Shown here piece by piece: positions 45,938 through 58,519 of a stretch of DNA of 64,000 bases. The notes beneath the pieces are model-generated. The model did no database searches, was not told the origin of the DNA, and saw only the letters and a list, made by a program, of their open reading frames with translations. The stretch is from assembly GCF_020921035.1 (NCBI RefSeq), contig NC_063158.1:26832962-26896961 (forward strand), written 5' to 3'. The position numbers and the translations under genes are program-made. Source of the DNA: Rhodamnia argentea (lineage: Eukaryota; Streptophyta; Magnoliopsida; Myrtales; Myrtaceae). Each line of letters opens with the position of its first letter. The first letter of the stretch is position 1.

Positions 45938-47608
45938 ATGAATGTCCTGGCAATAATTCTTCTAGCCCATCTCTGTGTGTATACTTGCAGATTCATGCAG
46001 AAGAAAAGAAGGGCAGTCCCTCGGAACTACGACGTGTTCTTGAGTTTCAAAGGTGGTGACACTCGCACTGGGTTCACCGATTTCCTCTACAACAGCCTGT
46101 TAGCTGCTGGGTTTCACGTGTTTAGGGATGACGACGCGCTCCCAGTCGGTGACAAGATAGGCCCGGGGATTTTCCAGGCCATCAGGAAATGTAGGGTCGC
46201 AATCCCTATCATCTCGGAACAGTATGTGCACAGTCACTGGTGCGTCCGCGAGCTCGCTGAGATCATGGATTGCCACGAAAGGCATCGCAAACCAGTCTTC
46301 CCTATATTCTACAAGGTGGATGTTGTTGATGTACTCCGCGAACGCCGTAAATTTAAAGAAGCTCTACATAAACATGAGAGGAAGTGGGGCCCAAAAGTGC
46401 CAAAATGGCAGAAAGCGCTGATTTCTGTAGCGAGGATTAAAGGATGGAGATCAAAGGCCATTGCTAATGGGTATGTATGTATGCATGTATCTATGTATGT
46501 AGTAGGAATCTACGCATCTATATCTACTACAAGTCTGAATCTGAACCCCAGAACACTAGGATTGGGATGACCTAATTTTGGTTTTTACACATATATATGT
46601 GGGCAGGCATGAAGGAGAGCTGGTGAAAATGGTGGTTGCAAGGGTTTCAAGTGAATTGCAGACAATGTGGATCGAACGGCTGCCCATGTTTCCCATATTG
46701 ATGTCTAGTTACCCCATAAGATCAGGTATCTCCCCATTCCATTTAAGCCAAGCGCATGCCATTCCTAAGTATTCTCTGAGTTCATCATGTTAGAGCTTTG
46801 GCCTCTCTTCAATTCCCACATAGAGAAGGCATGTAAGGTTCGCGTGGGTTGGTCTTTTGGAATTTTCACATGATTTGTATGGGCTATATCTTACCATTAT
46901 CATTTTGTTTGTCTTGCTGGATTGCAGTCTCTCTTTACTTTTCCGAGAAGAAAAGAAGAGAAAGCGAATGGCAAGTGTTCTTGGCCTTTCACGGCCCTGA
47001 TACTCGATGTGGCTTTGCTGCTTTCCTCTACATCAGCCTTGTGGCTGCAGGAATCAGAGTGTTTAGCAATAATGATCCGTCCCTCATAGGTACAGATCTT
47101 TCTCGTGAGACTCGCAATGCCATCGGCGTCTGCAAGATATCCATTCCCATTCTCTCTAAAAATTTTGCTTCCTCTCGTTGGCGCCTCAAGGAGCTAGCTC
47201 AAATGGTTGAAACGAAGGGGCAAAAGATATTGCCCATCTTTTATAAAGTGAAGCCCTCACATGTGCGAAAAGTATCACATCGTTTTGGACGGGAAATGCT
47301 TCAACACAAGGAGCTGGTCGACCTAGATACTTATGGGAGGTGGGAGCGAGCTCTCAAGGAGGTTGGGTCCTTCAAAGGATGGGAATCCGAGAGAATCGCC
47401 AATGGGTACTTGCTTACATCAATCCCACCAAAACCGTAATCTGATCCTCATGCTATAAACTTGTTATGCTAGTCAGAGCTTACTACAAATTTATTTGGCA
47501 ATTGGCAGGCATGAAGCGGTACTTGTGAAACAAGTCGTCAAGGAGGTTTCGAGGCTGTTGAACAATCCTCGAACACATGATCCCCTATCACCCATACCCA
47601 CCGACTAG
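45938..47608 (+). CDS. Tandem-TIR protein, unit C
   Basis: Predicted exons: 45938-46470, 46607-46725, 46928-47405 and 47509-47608 (1230 nt, 409 aa), with phases identical to units A and B. It opens with a hydrophobic N-terminus (MNVLAIILLAHLCVYTCRFM) followed by the basic QKKRR, a signal-anchor pattern. TIR-1 has NYDVFLSFKGGDTRTGF, ALPVGDKIG and HWCVRELAEIM (catalytic-type Glu105). Exon 2 encodes HEGELVKMVVARVSSELQTM then WIERLPM. TIR-2 has WQVFLAFHGPDTRCGF, DPSLIGTDL, RWRLKELAQM (the usual Cys after Trp is Arg) and FYKVKPSHVRKVSHRFG. Exon 4 ends in NNPRTHDPLSPIPTD before TAG. There is no NB-ARC. This is the cleanest of the three copies and lies 8.4 kb from unit B. Confidence 0.72.
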
Positions 47609-49593
47609 TGACTCAATCTTGGACAATGGACAAATATATTTTAGCATCTGCGGTTACCATTTTACAAGGTACCGGTGGGTGTAACTTCTTTTTTGGTTAC
47701 TCGGAGCTATGAACATTATTGATCGGTCTCCCCTGGATTTGTTGCTGAATAATGATTCTTTTGAGACCCTTCTTCTGGGTGTTTTGATGCGAGGAATTTA
47801 ATGAACTATTTTAAGCTTTGAGTTTTACTGATTATGTTTCGGCTCCCGGAATTACTCTTGCAATTAGAGGTGAAATAAGCAACAATTGAGCGACAGTTCG
47901 AAAGTGGTGTTGGTCACTCAAGAGCATCGCCGGTGTGGCAAGCGTATGTCGACAGATGTTTAAGTAATCACTGCATATTCGGGTACCACCCCCTTTATGC
48001 AGGTGAAGCTTATATTGCATTGCATTGAATCAAAGGATTGGCCCTTGGCTCTGGCCAAACGTGGATATTTTCCAATTAGATCCTGGTCTAGATCCAACCG
48101 CTGGTGCACTATGGCGGTGAAATTTCTGTCTTTTGGTTTTATCTGAATAAACAGTGTTCTTTTGGGAGACCATCATGGTGCAATCAATCCTCACCAGGCC
48201 ATGAAACCATACTCACGGATTCCCTACCCGGACAACCCATTCGAAACGGAATGAACAGGCGTGATACACAGAATATATAGAGAGAATCGAAATTCTTCTG
48301 CCCCAAAAGGAAGACGTAATATTGGTACAGCTTGTATTGCAAAACACTGATTTTGGTTATCAAGGCGGAAATGAATATGTCCTCAATTTCTAAGAAGACG
48401 CACTCTGACCTCCCTCTTTGTGTCGGACCATGCCTTGTTACCGACCAATGAACACGGTTTGATGCCGCCGTCTGAAGTCCAACTATCGTCATTAGCATGG
48501 GCACCAATTCTATGTTTTAAATTTGGTGACGCACCATGGACATGCTTTTCAAAATCAAATGAAATTAGCTTGGATTCTCCCTAGTTCCCATAGCGTGAGT
48601 ATGAGACATGCAGAAAAGAGTAGAGAATAGGAGAGGAAACAGATACCCGCTCATTCGCCAAGTCTTTAATTACGAGAAATTGTCTCAACAGAGATATCTA
48701 ACGGAGGGCGCATGATTTCCTCCTGTTCATGTTTTTAATCTCTACGCTGATAGGTCCAACTAATAAAGAGAGGCCCACAGGCAATGCCTCAACGTTCGCC
48801 ACTGAATTTGGTGATCGGCCACTAAATATTTAGGCTACAAAGTGTGCTTTCTTATATGATTTTTGGTATTTGCTTTTTTTCTACAGCTATTTGGGATTTG
48901 TTAAGTTTGAAATGCTTCTATTTATCTCTCGAGTATTATTCTGCTTCATGAATGGAAATTTTATCTCGACCTAAAAAAAAAAAAAAAGCAGCCATTGACC
49001 ACGTTGGTGTGGGAACGGTGGCAGAACAAAAATAATAAGGGATTCATCATATCTCGCACATGTTTTTTCCACCCTCTAAATAGCTAGAACACTACTTAAC
49101 TTATTGAATTGACAAAAATAACGTTAAAAGAGCTAATTAATCAAAATCACAAGTGGAGTGTGGAAATTGCTAATTTTTTCTTTCATCAAGTTAATATTTC
49201 ATTCATTTCCGCGAAACAAAAAAACAACAACACAGTCCAACCGCAAACTAGACAAATCTTGTACAACTTCAAAACAAACAAGTTCCGGATAATAAGATGA
49301 ATCATCAAAACAAATAGGGGTCGCTCGCTCAAAGGCAAATCTATGACTTTTCCAAAGCAAAATCGACGGGCGATCATCGGATCCGTCTTCAGTAACAAGT
49401 ACATACCGAGATCTGTATCTATTGCTACGGCTTTACCTTTCGGCGGTAGGCTCCTAGGTTCGATGGCCCTAACACCATCGCCATGCAAAATAAAAAAGCC
49501 AAATGTGCACAAGTTTGATAGTGAGAACGGAACCTTCATAGAACTCCTCCGATCTCTTTTGAAATTATATTTGTATATTGAGAAAACTTCCTA
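47609..49593. other. Intergenic region without recognised genes
   Basis: About 2 kb after unit C. Scattered short frames on both strands show no family resemblance I can name. An A-tract lies near 48974. The left end probably contains the 3' UTR of unit C. Confidence 0.35.
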
Positions 49594-50012
49594 ATGTGTT
49601 TTGAAGATTGACAAAACCTTCCATATTTTCTGTTGAATATAATAAAAGCTATTTTTCAGGTAGTATTCATGAAGAAACCACATTCAGAATCTATTTTATG
49701 TCAATCCGGATATTGCATCTGAAGCTAAGGATTTTTTTATATCATGAATATAATATACGACATGGATAGCGTTGTAGTAATATAAGAATACCAACAAAGC
49801 TTGTACGCTTATATTGTCAAAGCGTTTGGTATCTTCAAACTCTATCAAAAGTCTATTCAGACACAGAGAGTATTCAAACTCGGACAATAGCATCTGATTA
49901 TAAAGTGTATTCAAAAGAAAATTGAAATGGATATATATATATGTATATATAGCTAGTGATCTGGCTCAAGATTCACAATCGGAAAGTATTGATATTCAAT
50001 CTCGAAGATTGT
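49594..50012 (+). mobile_element. Copia-type LTR, left part (interrupted)
   Basis: The sequence begins TGTGTTTTGAAGATTGACA, a start typical of one class of copia LTRs. It runs to the direct repeat ATTGT at 50008-50012, where a large insertion begins. The matching right part is at 57776-58465. Confidence 0.5.
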
Positions 50013-50890
50013 CAGTAATGACCCATCCTGGTATTAGCTCAGGCCGTAACATCCTTCCCCGATACGAAAATGAGCCGTTACATCCTTTCCAAAGATACTT
50101 AACAAAGCCTGTAGTGTCCCGAGGTGCTACCTTTTACTCACGTGCTCTATTTTAGTCTCTTATTATATACAATTTACTTGGTGCATGCGGAAGAATACAC
50201 CATAACAATCAGCCATGCAATCGGACAAGTGCATGACAAAACACAATAGGACGCGCTTAAAGTGTATGGCCTTTATAGGTTCAGCAACCTGTTCCTGGTA
50301 TAACATCACATAAATACCATAAACGTCTCATAACACAAAGGACAAATTTCATTGATATATATATATATATGACCCGTTTTATTTACAGCATCCATATAAA
50401 ACCAACAAAAGACACTGGGAGGAATCAAAAGGAAGTCTACTCCCCAGTACCAGCAACTACCAGCATCACCATCGTTATCCATAGCTCCTTGTTGTATCTA
50501 CCTCCCGTGGCTATATCCAAAGAGTGACAATCTTGGTTCCATCCTGCTACTTAGCTGAAAAAGGTTTAATACATGGGAGTGAGTATAAAATTCAGCAAAT
50601 AGAACGGCTAATCCAATCAACCAAACGATCCACAGATTCACAAGATTAGAGAGGACTCGCACGATAACGATAAGCATCCAGCAATCAATTCGCCACAAGA
50701 AAAAAATCAAAATCGGAATATCACATACCCCCGTGACTTCCACGAACCGCCCCTCCAACCTGCGACCGGAAGCCTAAGTATGATATCTCCTCAAATCGTG
50801 TTGTATCGACGACTATGGTCCCAAATTAGCCCGGACTTCTCAACCACTCAGGTACGCTAGCCCTTATTTCTCATCCTGAACCGACCTGCA

Positions 50891-53800
50891 TGTCGCAACC
50901 TAAAAATCAATTTCAATTTTAAGTTAATGGATTACTAAGTTAATTAAATCAATTAACCTAGCTCGAGTTCTCCCAAACTCTACTAATTCGAAACTTAAGG
51001 TTCAAATAATTAACATGCTAAGATTTTAATCAGAGCCGCCACTAATTATTTATGATAGGTTGATTAGGAACCTAAATAAAATAGCGGGAGGACTATTTTA
51101 TTTTTACAAATTAGAAATTTTGGGTACGGGGACTTGATTACGCTAGATTACTCTAACACCCTTTCGGTCCCATTTTATTTCGTGAAAACAATTGATCAAG
51201 CAGCTTTAATTGATTTTGCCTAAGCCACTAACATAGGTTATTATGCGGGTGCGCAATCAATTAAATGAACATCTAGAATTCAAAGTAAGCGGGGAGCATG
51301 CACTAGAGAATTTATTCTCTCTTTTAGATTTTAGCTTTTTATATGAAATCTAAACTATAAGCAATGCATGAATTCTAATCTAAATGCAATGACATGAATA
51401 AACGCAAACTATCCTAAAAATGCATATGAATGTAACTCTATGTGACAAATGCAATTAAATAAATCCTAGCATGCAATCTACATAATGAATGAATGAATTA
51501 ATTAACCTAAACATGCAACTCTAAGTGACATGGCAAATGTAATTTTTTATATTTTCGAATTTAATTACAGCCCTAAAATAAACTATGCCTAAAAGATAGT
51601 TATCTTACACATTTTAGGATTTAAATTGATCTGAACCCTAACACATTAAAGATAAACTATTTTAGGCATAATTATGTATCTAAATATGCATAATATAACC
51701 TAGAATGGGATCTAATCTAATTTATTCTATGAATCAAATAAACATGCAATCCTATCTATATGATTTTATCCTAGAATGCAATTTCATTTAAACATGGCAA
51801 TTCTATCTAGAATGATATGTAAATCTAATCTATATGCAGCAATTACCTATATGCAATATATTTAGAGATTTTCAACACTCATTCAAATATTGCGAAAAGA
51901 TAGCAATCCAATCAGTTCAACTCAAATATGGAAGCAAATAAAATCATCTTGAATATTTTGTAATTTCTTTCGAATCAAGTTTTGATCTAAAGCCTGATAG
52001 ATCGACTCTAAAAATTCGAAATACCCGCTATGTCAATGATTCCATCTAAAGCCATATAGATAGAATCAAATCCATATGTGCGGTTGCGAATTAGAAAAGA
52101 TTTTCCTAATTGATCACCTGCGACTCAAAAAGATTTCATTAGATCACGAAATAGCTCAAATAGGTAATCAAATATTTCAAATCGTGGCAACAACTTCCAT
52201 CATATCTCGAGATAAGAATCATTACCTAATTCCAAAGCTTTAGCAAAAAATCTTGAACACCAAGTGAATTCTCGAACCATTCAGCTAGGGAGGTTTCGTA
52301 TACACGATTAGGACTAGCGAGGCAAAATCACAATAGCTATTTCGCACCTCGAACAGTACCTAATCAGTGGAGAGATTGCGCTCAAAAGTGTGGTACTTGA
52401 TCCCGAACGGCTAGCAAAAATCTGCACTGAAGAGCTAATGAAATCGTCCAAAAAATAGCACTTTTTGGACTAAGAACAGCGACAAAATAAGACTAGAACA
52501 GCAGCAAATTCCAGCACTAATCGACAGGGGATTCCAATACCAAATTGCAGCTAGAATAAGGGCCGAACGGATGCAAAACAGCGGTAAAAATCAGCACTGA
52601 ACAGCTGACTAAACAACTGCTAAGATCGGGACTGAAAAGTAGCAAAATTAACACCAAACCGTGCATGATCAGAGGCCAAACAGCAAAAGAATTGCTCTTG
52701 AACAGCAGCTCGAGACAGCGCGAATCAGGAGCACCAAACGAGCTTGAACAGTGGCGGATTGGCTTCAGTGGACTCTTAATTTTAAACGATTCCTGTACTG
52801 GACTAGGTGCAAAAGGGAGCACTTAATTTGACCAGAGAAAAAAAACCTTCGAGGATGATATGCAAAAATAGAAATCCTCCAAGTGTCGCCCTCCAAATCT
52901 GCCTATAAACATACAAAGAAAAAAAAAAACAAAACTGATTAGCGATAAAAATTGAATTCACTCGACATGAACTACAAGAGATGGTGACTGTTGAGGTTTC
53001 GAAAAAGCAACGACCATCGTCAAGTGCATCGGCTCGACTCATCGATGGAAAAGTGGGTCACGAATCAGCATGTAGAAGCACGACGAGGACAACGGCTTAG
53101 CTTCTCGAGCGATAGCTTCTCTATTGCCTGGACGTCAACGAGATTGTCTCATGAGAGACGTGATTATTGACTCTAAGGATCTGTGCGTGTTTGATACACT
53201 AGAGGAGCTTTGTTGTGGAAACTTCCTCATCGTGGTTGACCATGGAGAATAGAATCCTGCAAGAATTATTTAAAGAAGGCCCTCCATGGATGATTAATAT
53301 TAAAAATCAGAGAAAGAAAAGTCTTCTCTCTTTTGTCGCTTTCTCTTGTATTCTGCCCAGTGCCTGAAGGCCTCTTCTCTTTTCTTTCTCGACTTTCCTT
53401 CGCTGGACCTTTCCTTCAGAGCGTGGATGAAAGACCAGAGAAAGAGATGCCTCTCAATTCTTGCGTCAAGATTTTTTGTGGCCGAGTATTATGATCAATC
53501 GCTCTCTCCTCTGCCGTGTTCTTCAATTGTGTTGGCCTCCTCCTTTCTCATTGTGCCGTATGTCTATAATGAATGTGGCCCCCTTTGTTTGTGAAGTATA
53601 AGCATGCTTATTTAGGGAAAATTAGGTCAACTTAGTGGCTCTAACATATGACTCTTTATGAAATAGACCCCGAATCGCAAGACCTTTTTTAATTAAGCCC
53701 CGAAAGACTTAATCACACTTAATTAAGTTCAAATCAACCCATATTCCTTAAAAATTTAGGCACAAGATTAATTCAGATAATTCAATTGAGTTCAAAACCT

Positions 53801-53966
53801 TGAATTAAATCCATCCACTGGCAGTCCGATGAAAATGTGTATGCAATGTATGCTAAAATAAATATGAAAACTAATTTGATTATTTTTGTTTAGAACAAAA
53901 ATTAGTTCTAATTTTTTCTTACGCAAAAATGACTGAAAAAGGTTAATCAAAATTTAGGTGTCAACA
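50891..53966 (-). mobile_element. 3.08-kb solo LTR
   Basis: On the minus strand it starts TGTTGACACCTAAATTTTG and ends GATTTTTAGGTTGCGACA, so both termini are TG...CA. It is flanked by CTGCA (50886-50890) and GTGCA (53967-53971), a 4-of-5 match for a target duplication. The whole unit lacks a primer-binding site pair, gag or pol, so it is read as a solo LTR of a large retrotransposon family. The sequence around 51060-51330 is unusually uniform and AT-rich, without open frames. Confidence 0.55.
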
Positions 53967-54014
53967 GTGCAAGCACGAAAGCACACAATTACTCTTAGGG
54001 CTCCTCGGCCAGCC

Positions 54015-56969
54015 TAGACATGGCCACGGGCCGTGAACCGCTAGTTCCGGTTCGTGGCCATGCTTGAACCGAAATCGATCCTTGAAGGGGTGGCCCCGGT
54101 TCTAGTTTGGAACCGCCGATTCAAAGGTCCGTTTCGATTTCAAATTTTAAATTTAATTTAAAATAATAAATTATGAAATAAAAAAAATTATAAATTATAA
54201 ATTATAATCAAATTTTACATTGTAATCAAATTTAGGGGAAAAAAAGGGAGAGGGAAGGGGCTTGAACTTAATAAATTATCATTAAGTGCCTACATATATC
54301 CTTGGGAATAGAAGAATCAAAATTCATATAGTTTTTTTACCTTTGATAACCCTAATTTACCTCATCGTCAATCACCGGTACCGGTTGTGATACACGTGGC
54401 GGTGGTATGTCCACTATCATCATTGAAGAATTCGTCATCTCGATTCAGCCATTATTGTCAAAATTTAACCTTTGTCTAATCATCGACACAAGCTTGAGCT
54501 TCCACAGTATCCGGATTTAATCTTGAAAGGCGGTCGTCCAAAATTAATCCCCAAGCACTAAATGTTTGTTCAACTGCAATTGTTAAAAAATGAGTTACTA
54601 ACATCCGTCTTGCGATGAGAGCGATGACTGGGAATTAGGTTGAATGAGTCTGCCACCACTTCAGAATTGTGAAATTTGTGCTATGTTCGGAATCACGGAA
54701 CTCAAAAGCAATGGTTAAATAGTTTTCTAATTTGGAAATATTACATGTTGCTCCATTTTATCTTTTTTGCCTACTAATGAGCAGATTGTACCATCTACTA
54801 AGTCTACCACTCTCCTCCCTTTGTGAGGCACTAGGTTGAGAAGATCCACTATCACCTAAACCATATCTACTATAAAATTTATTATATAATGCTATTATAA
54901 CATCTTTAACCTCTACTTGTATAATTTTAATATCTACTGTTTCATTCAAATATTAACAATCACAATAATAATCCTTAAGATAATCATACAAACCATCTAA
55001 TTTAGTACGTGGATCGAAAATAATAGCAACAAATAAATAATAGGAATGTAGGCATAATAATGCAGCCATTATGCTTTCATTGCTATAATAGTCAGAGCTA
55101 AATGAACATCTTTTTCATATTCACAAAAAACACCAGCAATGTTAACACATTCTATTAAAAATAAATGTGTAGCAAGACAATAAACACCAGATAAAGTATA
55201 AGTTGCATTATTAAAAACTTTCAAAAAATCTAAAAATTTTTTGCAAACAACCCAATCTTGTGGGAGTAAACTAATTTCGGAAACATTATTCGAAATAAAC
55301 GCACATAATAAATCTTTATAAGCAAAAAAATTGATGAAGTAACTCATAGGTAGAATTCTAAGCAGTCGGAACATCTTTTGAATTTTTTTTTTGTTTTTGT
55401 CTATGTGATATACAAAATCTGCTCCATTCTTTCATAACTTAGGGACAACTCCATAAAAATTTAATTGTCCTCTTTATTGAGGTGATAAAAGCCTCAAGAG
55501 TTCACAAACCATCTTGTATACATAAATTTAAAACATGGCAATCACATTTAATGTGAAAAAATTGTCTACCAAAAGAAGGTTTACAAACATTTTCTAACTT
55601 GGGAATGGAAGTGATATTTGATGCGGCATTATCAAAACCGACTGAAAAAAATTTATTAATCAAATTATATTCTTCTAAAACTTACCTAATTATTCTATAA
55701 ATATTATTGGCGGTATACCTTTCATCAAACACTCAAAATCCAAGTACTTTTTTTTTAATGTTTCAATCGTCACCTATCTAATAACATGTGATATCCATAT
55801 AAGAATGAATTTACCAAGGATCACTCCAAATGTCGCTACCTATATACATACGTCCATTGAAATCCGTAAAAAAATTTTGCAAAGCCTTTTTTTGTTTTTT
55901 ATAAACACTAAAAAGTTCTCGTTTAAGAATAATTCTCGGAACAGGTTTTGGTTGTAGAGTACATGCAGTGTTTGTCAAAAAATTCAAACCAAATTTTTCA
56001 CTAGTAGCAAATGATAAATGTTCAATGGCGATATATTGAGCTAATGTGTTTTTTTTAAAGTTCATTATTGTAACGAAATAAAGGAGAAATGTTAGGATTG
56101 GCGTACCCGGAAATTTGTTGTTGCTTGGTGTCGATCCCCGCTTGCGTTGCATATTTTTGCATCAGATACCAATAGTATGTTCCATAACCGTCTCCTTTAT
56201 TAAAATTGTATGATTTCGTACAATATTTACAGTTTATCTTGTACTTGTCTTCGCCTACATGTACCTTGTCAAAATGTTGCCATAAGTTAGATGTACTCTC
56301 CCAAGCCTGCCGTTCCGACTCATTTGTTGTTGACGTTTCTTCAACGCCGATAAGAGGATAAAGACTTTCTTGCATTGGGACGTGCTCGACATTGAGAATA
56401 TAGTTAATATTATGATCAGCGTCTACCCAACATGTAAACTCACGATGATCATATTGATCACGAGGTTGAGGATAATCGGATTCTCCCATCTCCATCGGCA
56501 TCGGGCTCTTTCCCCTATCACCAGCTTCGCTTCCACTTGCCATTTTTGCCAGAAAATTGAGCGGAAAGCTGATTCAGAAAATTGATAGAATTAATTCGGG
56601 ATTGAGAGAATTCAGAGAATTTGAGAAAATTGAGAATTGAGAAAATTTTGAGAAATTGTGAGAAATTTTGAGAAAAAATGAAAAGGAGGGAATGGTATTT
56701 ATAAAAAATTTAAGAAGAAAAAAAAACAGGAGGGGGGGTATAATGGCCATTGGGGGGACATAGCCAACGGCTCTTCCCCCCCCCTTTTTTATGTTCAAAA
56801 TCGGCCCGGAACTGTCGATTCAAGGCTGGTTCGGAATTTTTTTCAACTGTAATCGGCTCGTGAGGGACCGGGTTGGTTCCGATTCGTAACCGGCGGTCCC
56901 GGTCAAAGGGCCACTTCCGATTATTCCACGGGCCGGTTCCGAGTCCAAACCAGCCCGTGGCCATTTCTA
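54015..56969 (-). mobile_element. Full-length but inactive hAT transposon
   Basis: The terminal inverted repeats are TAGACATGGCCACGGGC at the left end and the complement of TAGAAATGGCCACGGGC at the right end (16 of 17 match). The flanking 8-bp direct repeats are GGCCAGCC (54007-54014) and GGCCGGCC (56970-56977), 7 of 8. An 8-bp duplication, subterminal GC-rich repeats (GGTTCGTGG, CCGGTTCC) and an internal transposase pseudogene identify a hAT element of 2955 bp. Confidence 0.9.
54478..56543 (-). pseudogene. hAT transposase remnant
   Basis: The start is the ATG at 56543 (MASGSEAGDRGKSP). A BED-type zinc finger follows (LWQHFDKVH...CKYCTKS) whose downstream His ligands are not evident. The catalytic-core start appears as YIGSDIWSDPW near 55815. 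Further downstream come the DUF4413-like region (KDVHLALTIIAMKA, then FDPRTKLDGLYDYL near 55000) and the hAT C-terminal dimerisation domain at about 54478-54660 (VEQTFSAWGLILDDRLSRLN, NPDTVEAQACVDD). The frame is broken by several stops and shifts: one stop lies at the start of the dimerisation domain, and others near 54953 and 55435-55500. The protein is dead. Confidence 0.85.
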
Positions 56970-57775
56970 GGCCGGCCACTCCTCCACATACCACCAATCC
57001 TCAATTCCACTCGTTTCGACGACAGCAAGAACGATCACCTCCAAATATGGTCTACCCATGATCATAAGGTCCTAATCCAACTATCAATACCAACATGCAT
57101 TGCCATCCGCTAAACGACGCATGCAAATTTCAATTTCACTATCACCCCCGATCAAACCGAGCCTACTAATTTAGACCGCAATCTATAATCACTCTAGTAG
57201 AAGGGATTAGAGTTCTACTTGCCTCTGGTTGCTGCACGAAGAGAATGGAGCTCGAATCGCCGCTCGAACGAGCTCAAACCGACTCTTTTTCCTTGGCGGT
57301 CGCAAGGGATATCTGCGGCGCCGAAGAAGAAATGAGCTAGAGGTCTTGAAGGTTCGAGGAACCACCGCTGCGTTGTGGTGTCGCCAGCTCGAGCTGAAGC
57401 GAAGGGGAGTTTCTTGGGTAGTTTCACCGAAGAAGAAGATGAGAGGGAGAGATGAGAGGAAGAGGGAGTGTTGTTCGGTAACGTAGGAAGGAAATGAGGG
57501 AGAAGAGAAGGAGTGTTCTTAATATTAGAGGGCTGAGGCGGTGGAAGGATGGGTTGAATAAAAGCTTCGCGGTTCAATCGCGAACCGAATTCGCTCCGGA
57601 ACGACCTTACTTCAATGAACGCAAACGGTCCAGTTAAGATTGCCACGCCTAACTAAAACATCGAATTAATAAACCACCGATCTAAATATTAAACCCCCCA
57701 ATTTCACATTTGCTATTAACCTGACAAGTACTATTCTGCTCGTAACTTAACCTATCGAAAAAATCGGGTCGTCAC

Positions 57776-58465
57776 ATTGTCTCTGCAATACAACTTATCA
57801 CGCATAATATCTTCGATTGATCGATGACTGTTCCGAATATTTTTTTCTGAACGAAGAATTCTACTCAAGGAAACCCAACTCTAAGTTGTATGGGCGACTT
57901 AATCAAGGGATCTTGATCTCATTTGGCAACGATTGCTCATTCTTCTTTAAGCATTCATGTCTAACGGATTGATTGGAGAATGATCCTCTAAAAACTGTTC
58001 GGTGGCTAGATTGGAAGTGTAGGAGTATAAAAGGATATCCTAGTGCTGAAGCAAAAGAAGGCCGCGAATCCAAAATTTCAAAATCCAAGAGTCTTTGTGA
58101 GCTTCAAAGTTGTAATCTTTGAGAGGTTTTGTAAAAAGTGATTGTATGTCGAGAATTTTCACTCATTGTAATCTCTTGTTAATTCACTAGTGAAAATCAG
58201 CCAGTAGGTTGTCTACATGGAGAGTGGAGTGAATGTAGGCTTGCAATAAGGCGAACCACTATAACATCTATGTGCAGTTCTCTCTATTGCTTAACTTTTT
58301 AATATTATCTTTGTTGATATATTGCAACAAGTGAGTCTGATTATAATATTGTTGTTCATCAAACTTTGACTTCGTGTGATATTTTTTTGACTACTTTAAT
58401 TCCTCTTTAATTTTTTAAGATTGGTCTAAATCACCTATTCACCCCTTTAGATGATAGTGTTACCA
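57776..58465 (+). mobile_element. Copia-type LTR, right part
   Basis: This continues the LTR interrupted at 50012, starting with the second ATTGT. It contains a TATA box (TATAAAAGG at about 58026-58034) and the U5-like end ATCACCTATTCACCCCTTTAG, which is characteristic of plant copia LTRs. Left and right parts sum to about 1.1 kb. No adjoining primer-binding site or gag was seen. Confidence 0.55.
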
Positions 58466-58519
58466 ACTATATTGTATAATAATGAAATCCGATAGAAGCG
58501 AAATCCCAAAAACATATAC

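Larger units (their letters stand above)
50013..57775 (-). mobile_element. LTR-like unit inserted in the copia LTR, itself carrying two nested elements
   Basis: The unit is bracketed by ATTGT at 50008-50012 and 57776-57780. On the minus strand it begins TGTGACGACCCGATTTTTTC and ends in GGGTCATTACTGACA, the TG...CA pattern of LTRs. Including these TG/CA bases costs one or two bases of the direct repeat, so the exact edges are uncertain. After subtracting the nested 3076-bp and 2955-bp elements, about 1.7 kb of its own sequence remains. Its 5' part (about 57200-57560, minus strand) is pyrimidine-rich like a transcribed leader. No internal gag/pol domain was seen, so a solo LTR is the simplest reading. 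Confidence 0.45.

Noticed and set aside
49186..49539. A 117-codon minus-strand frame with hydrophobic stretches
   Set aside because: No family motif, no conserved context, and the overlapping plus-strand frame is equally open.
52517..53594. Short open frames on both strands in 52.5-53.6 kb
   Set aside because: They lie inside the 3.08-kb solo LTR and show no protein-domain motifs.
57215..57646. A 143-codon minus-strand frame rich in Pro and Ser
   Set aside because: It lies in the pyrimidine-rich part of an LTR-like unit; composition explains the open frame and there is no recognisable domain.
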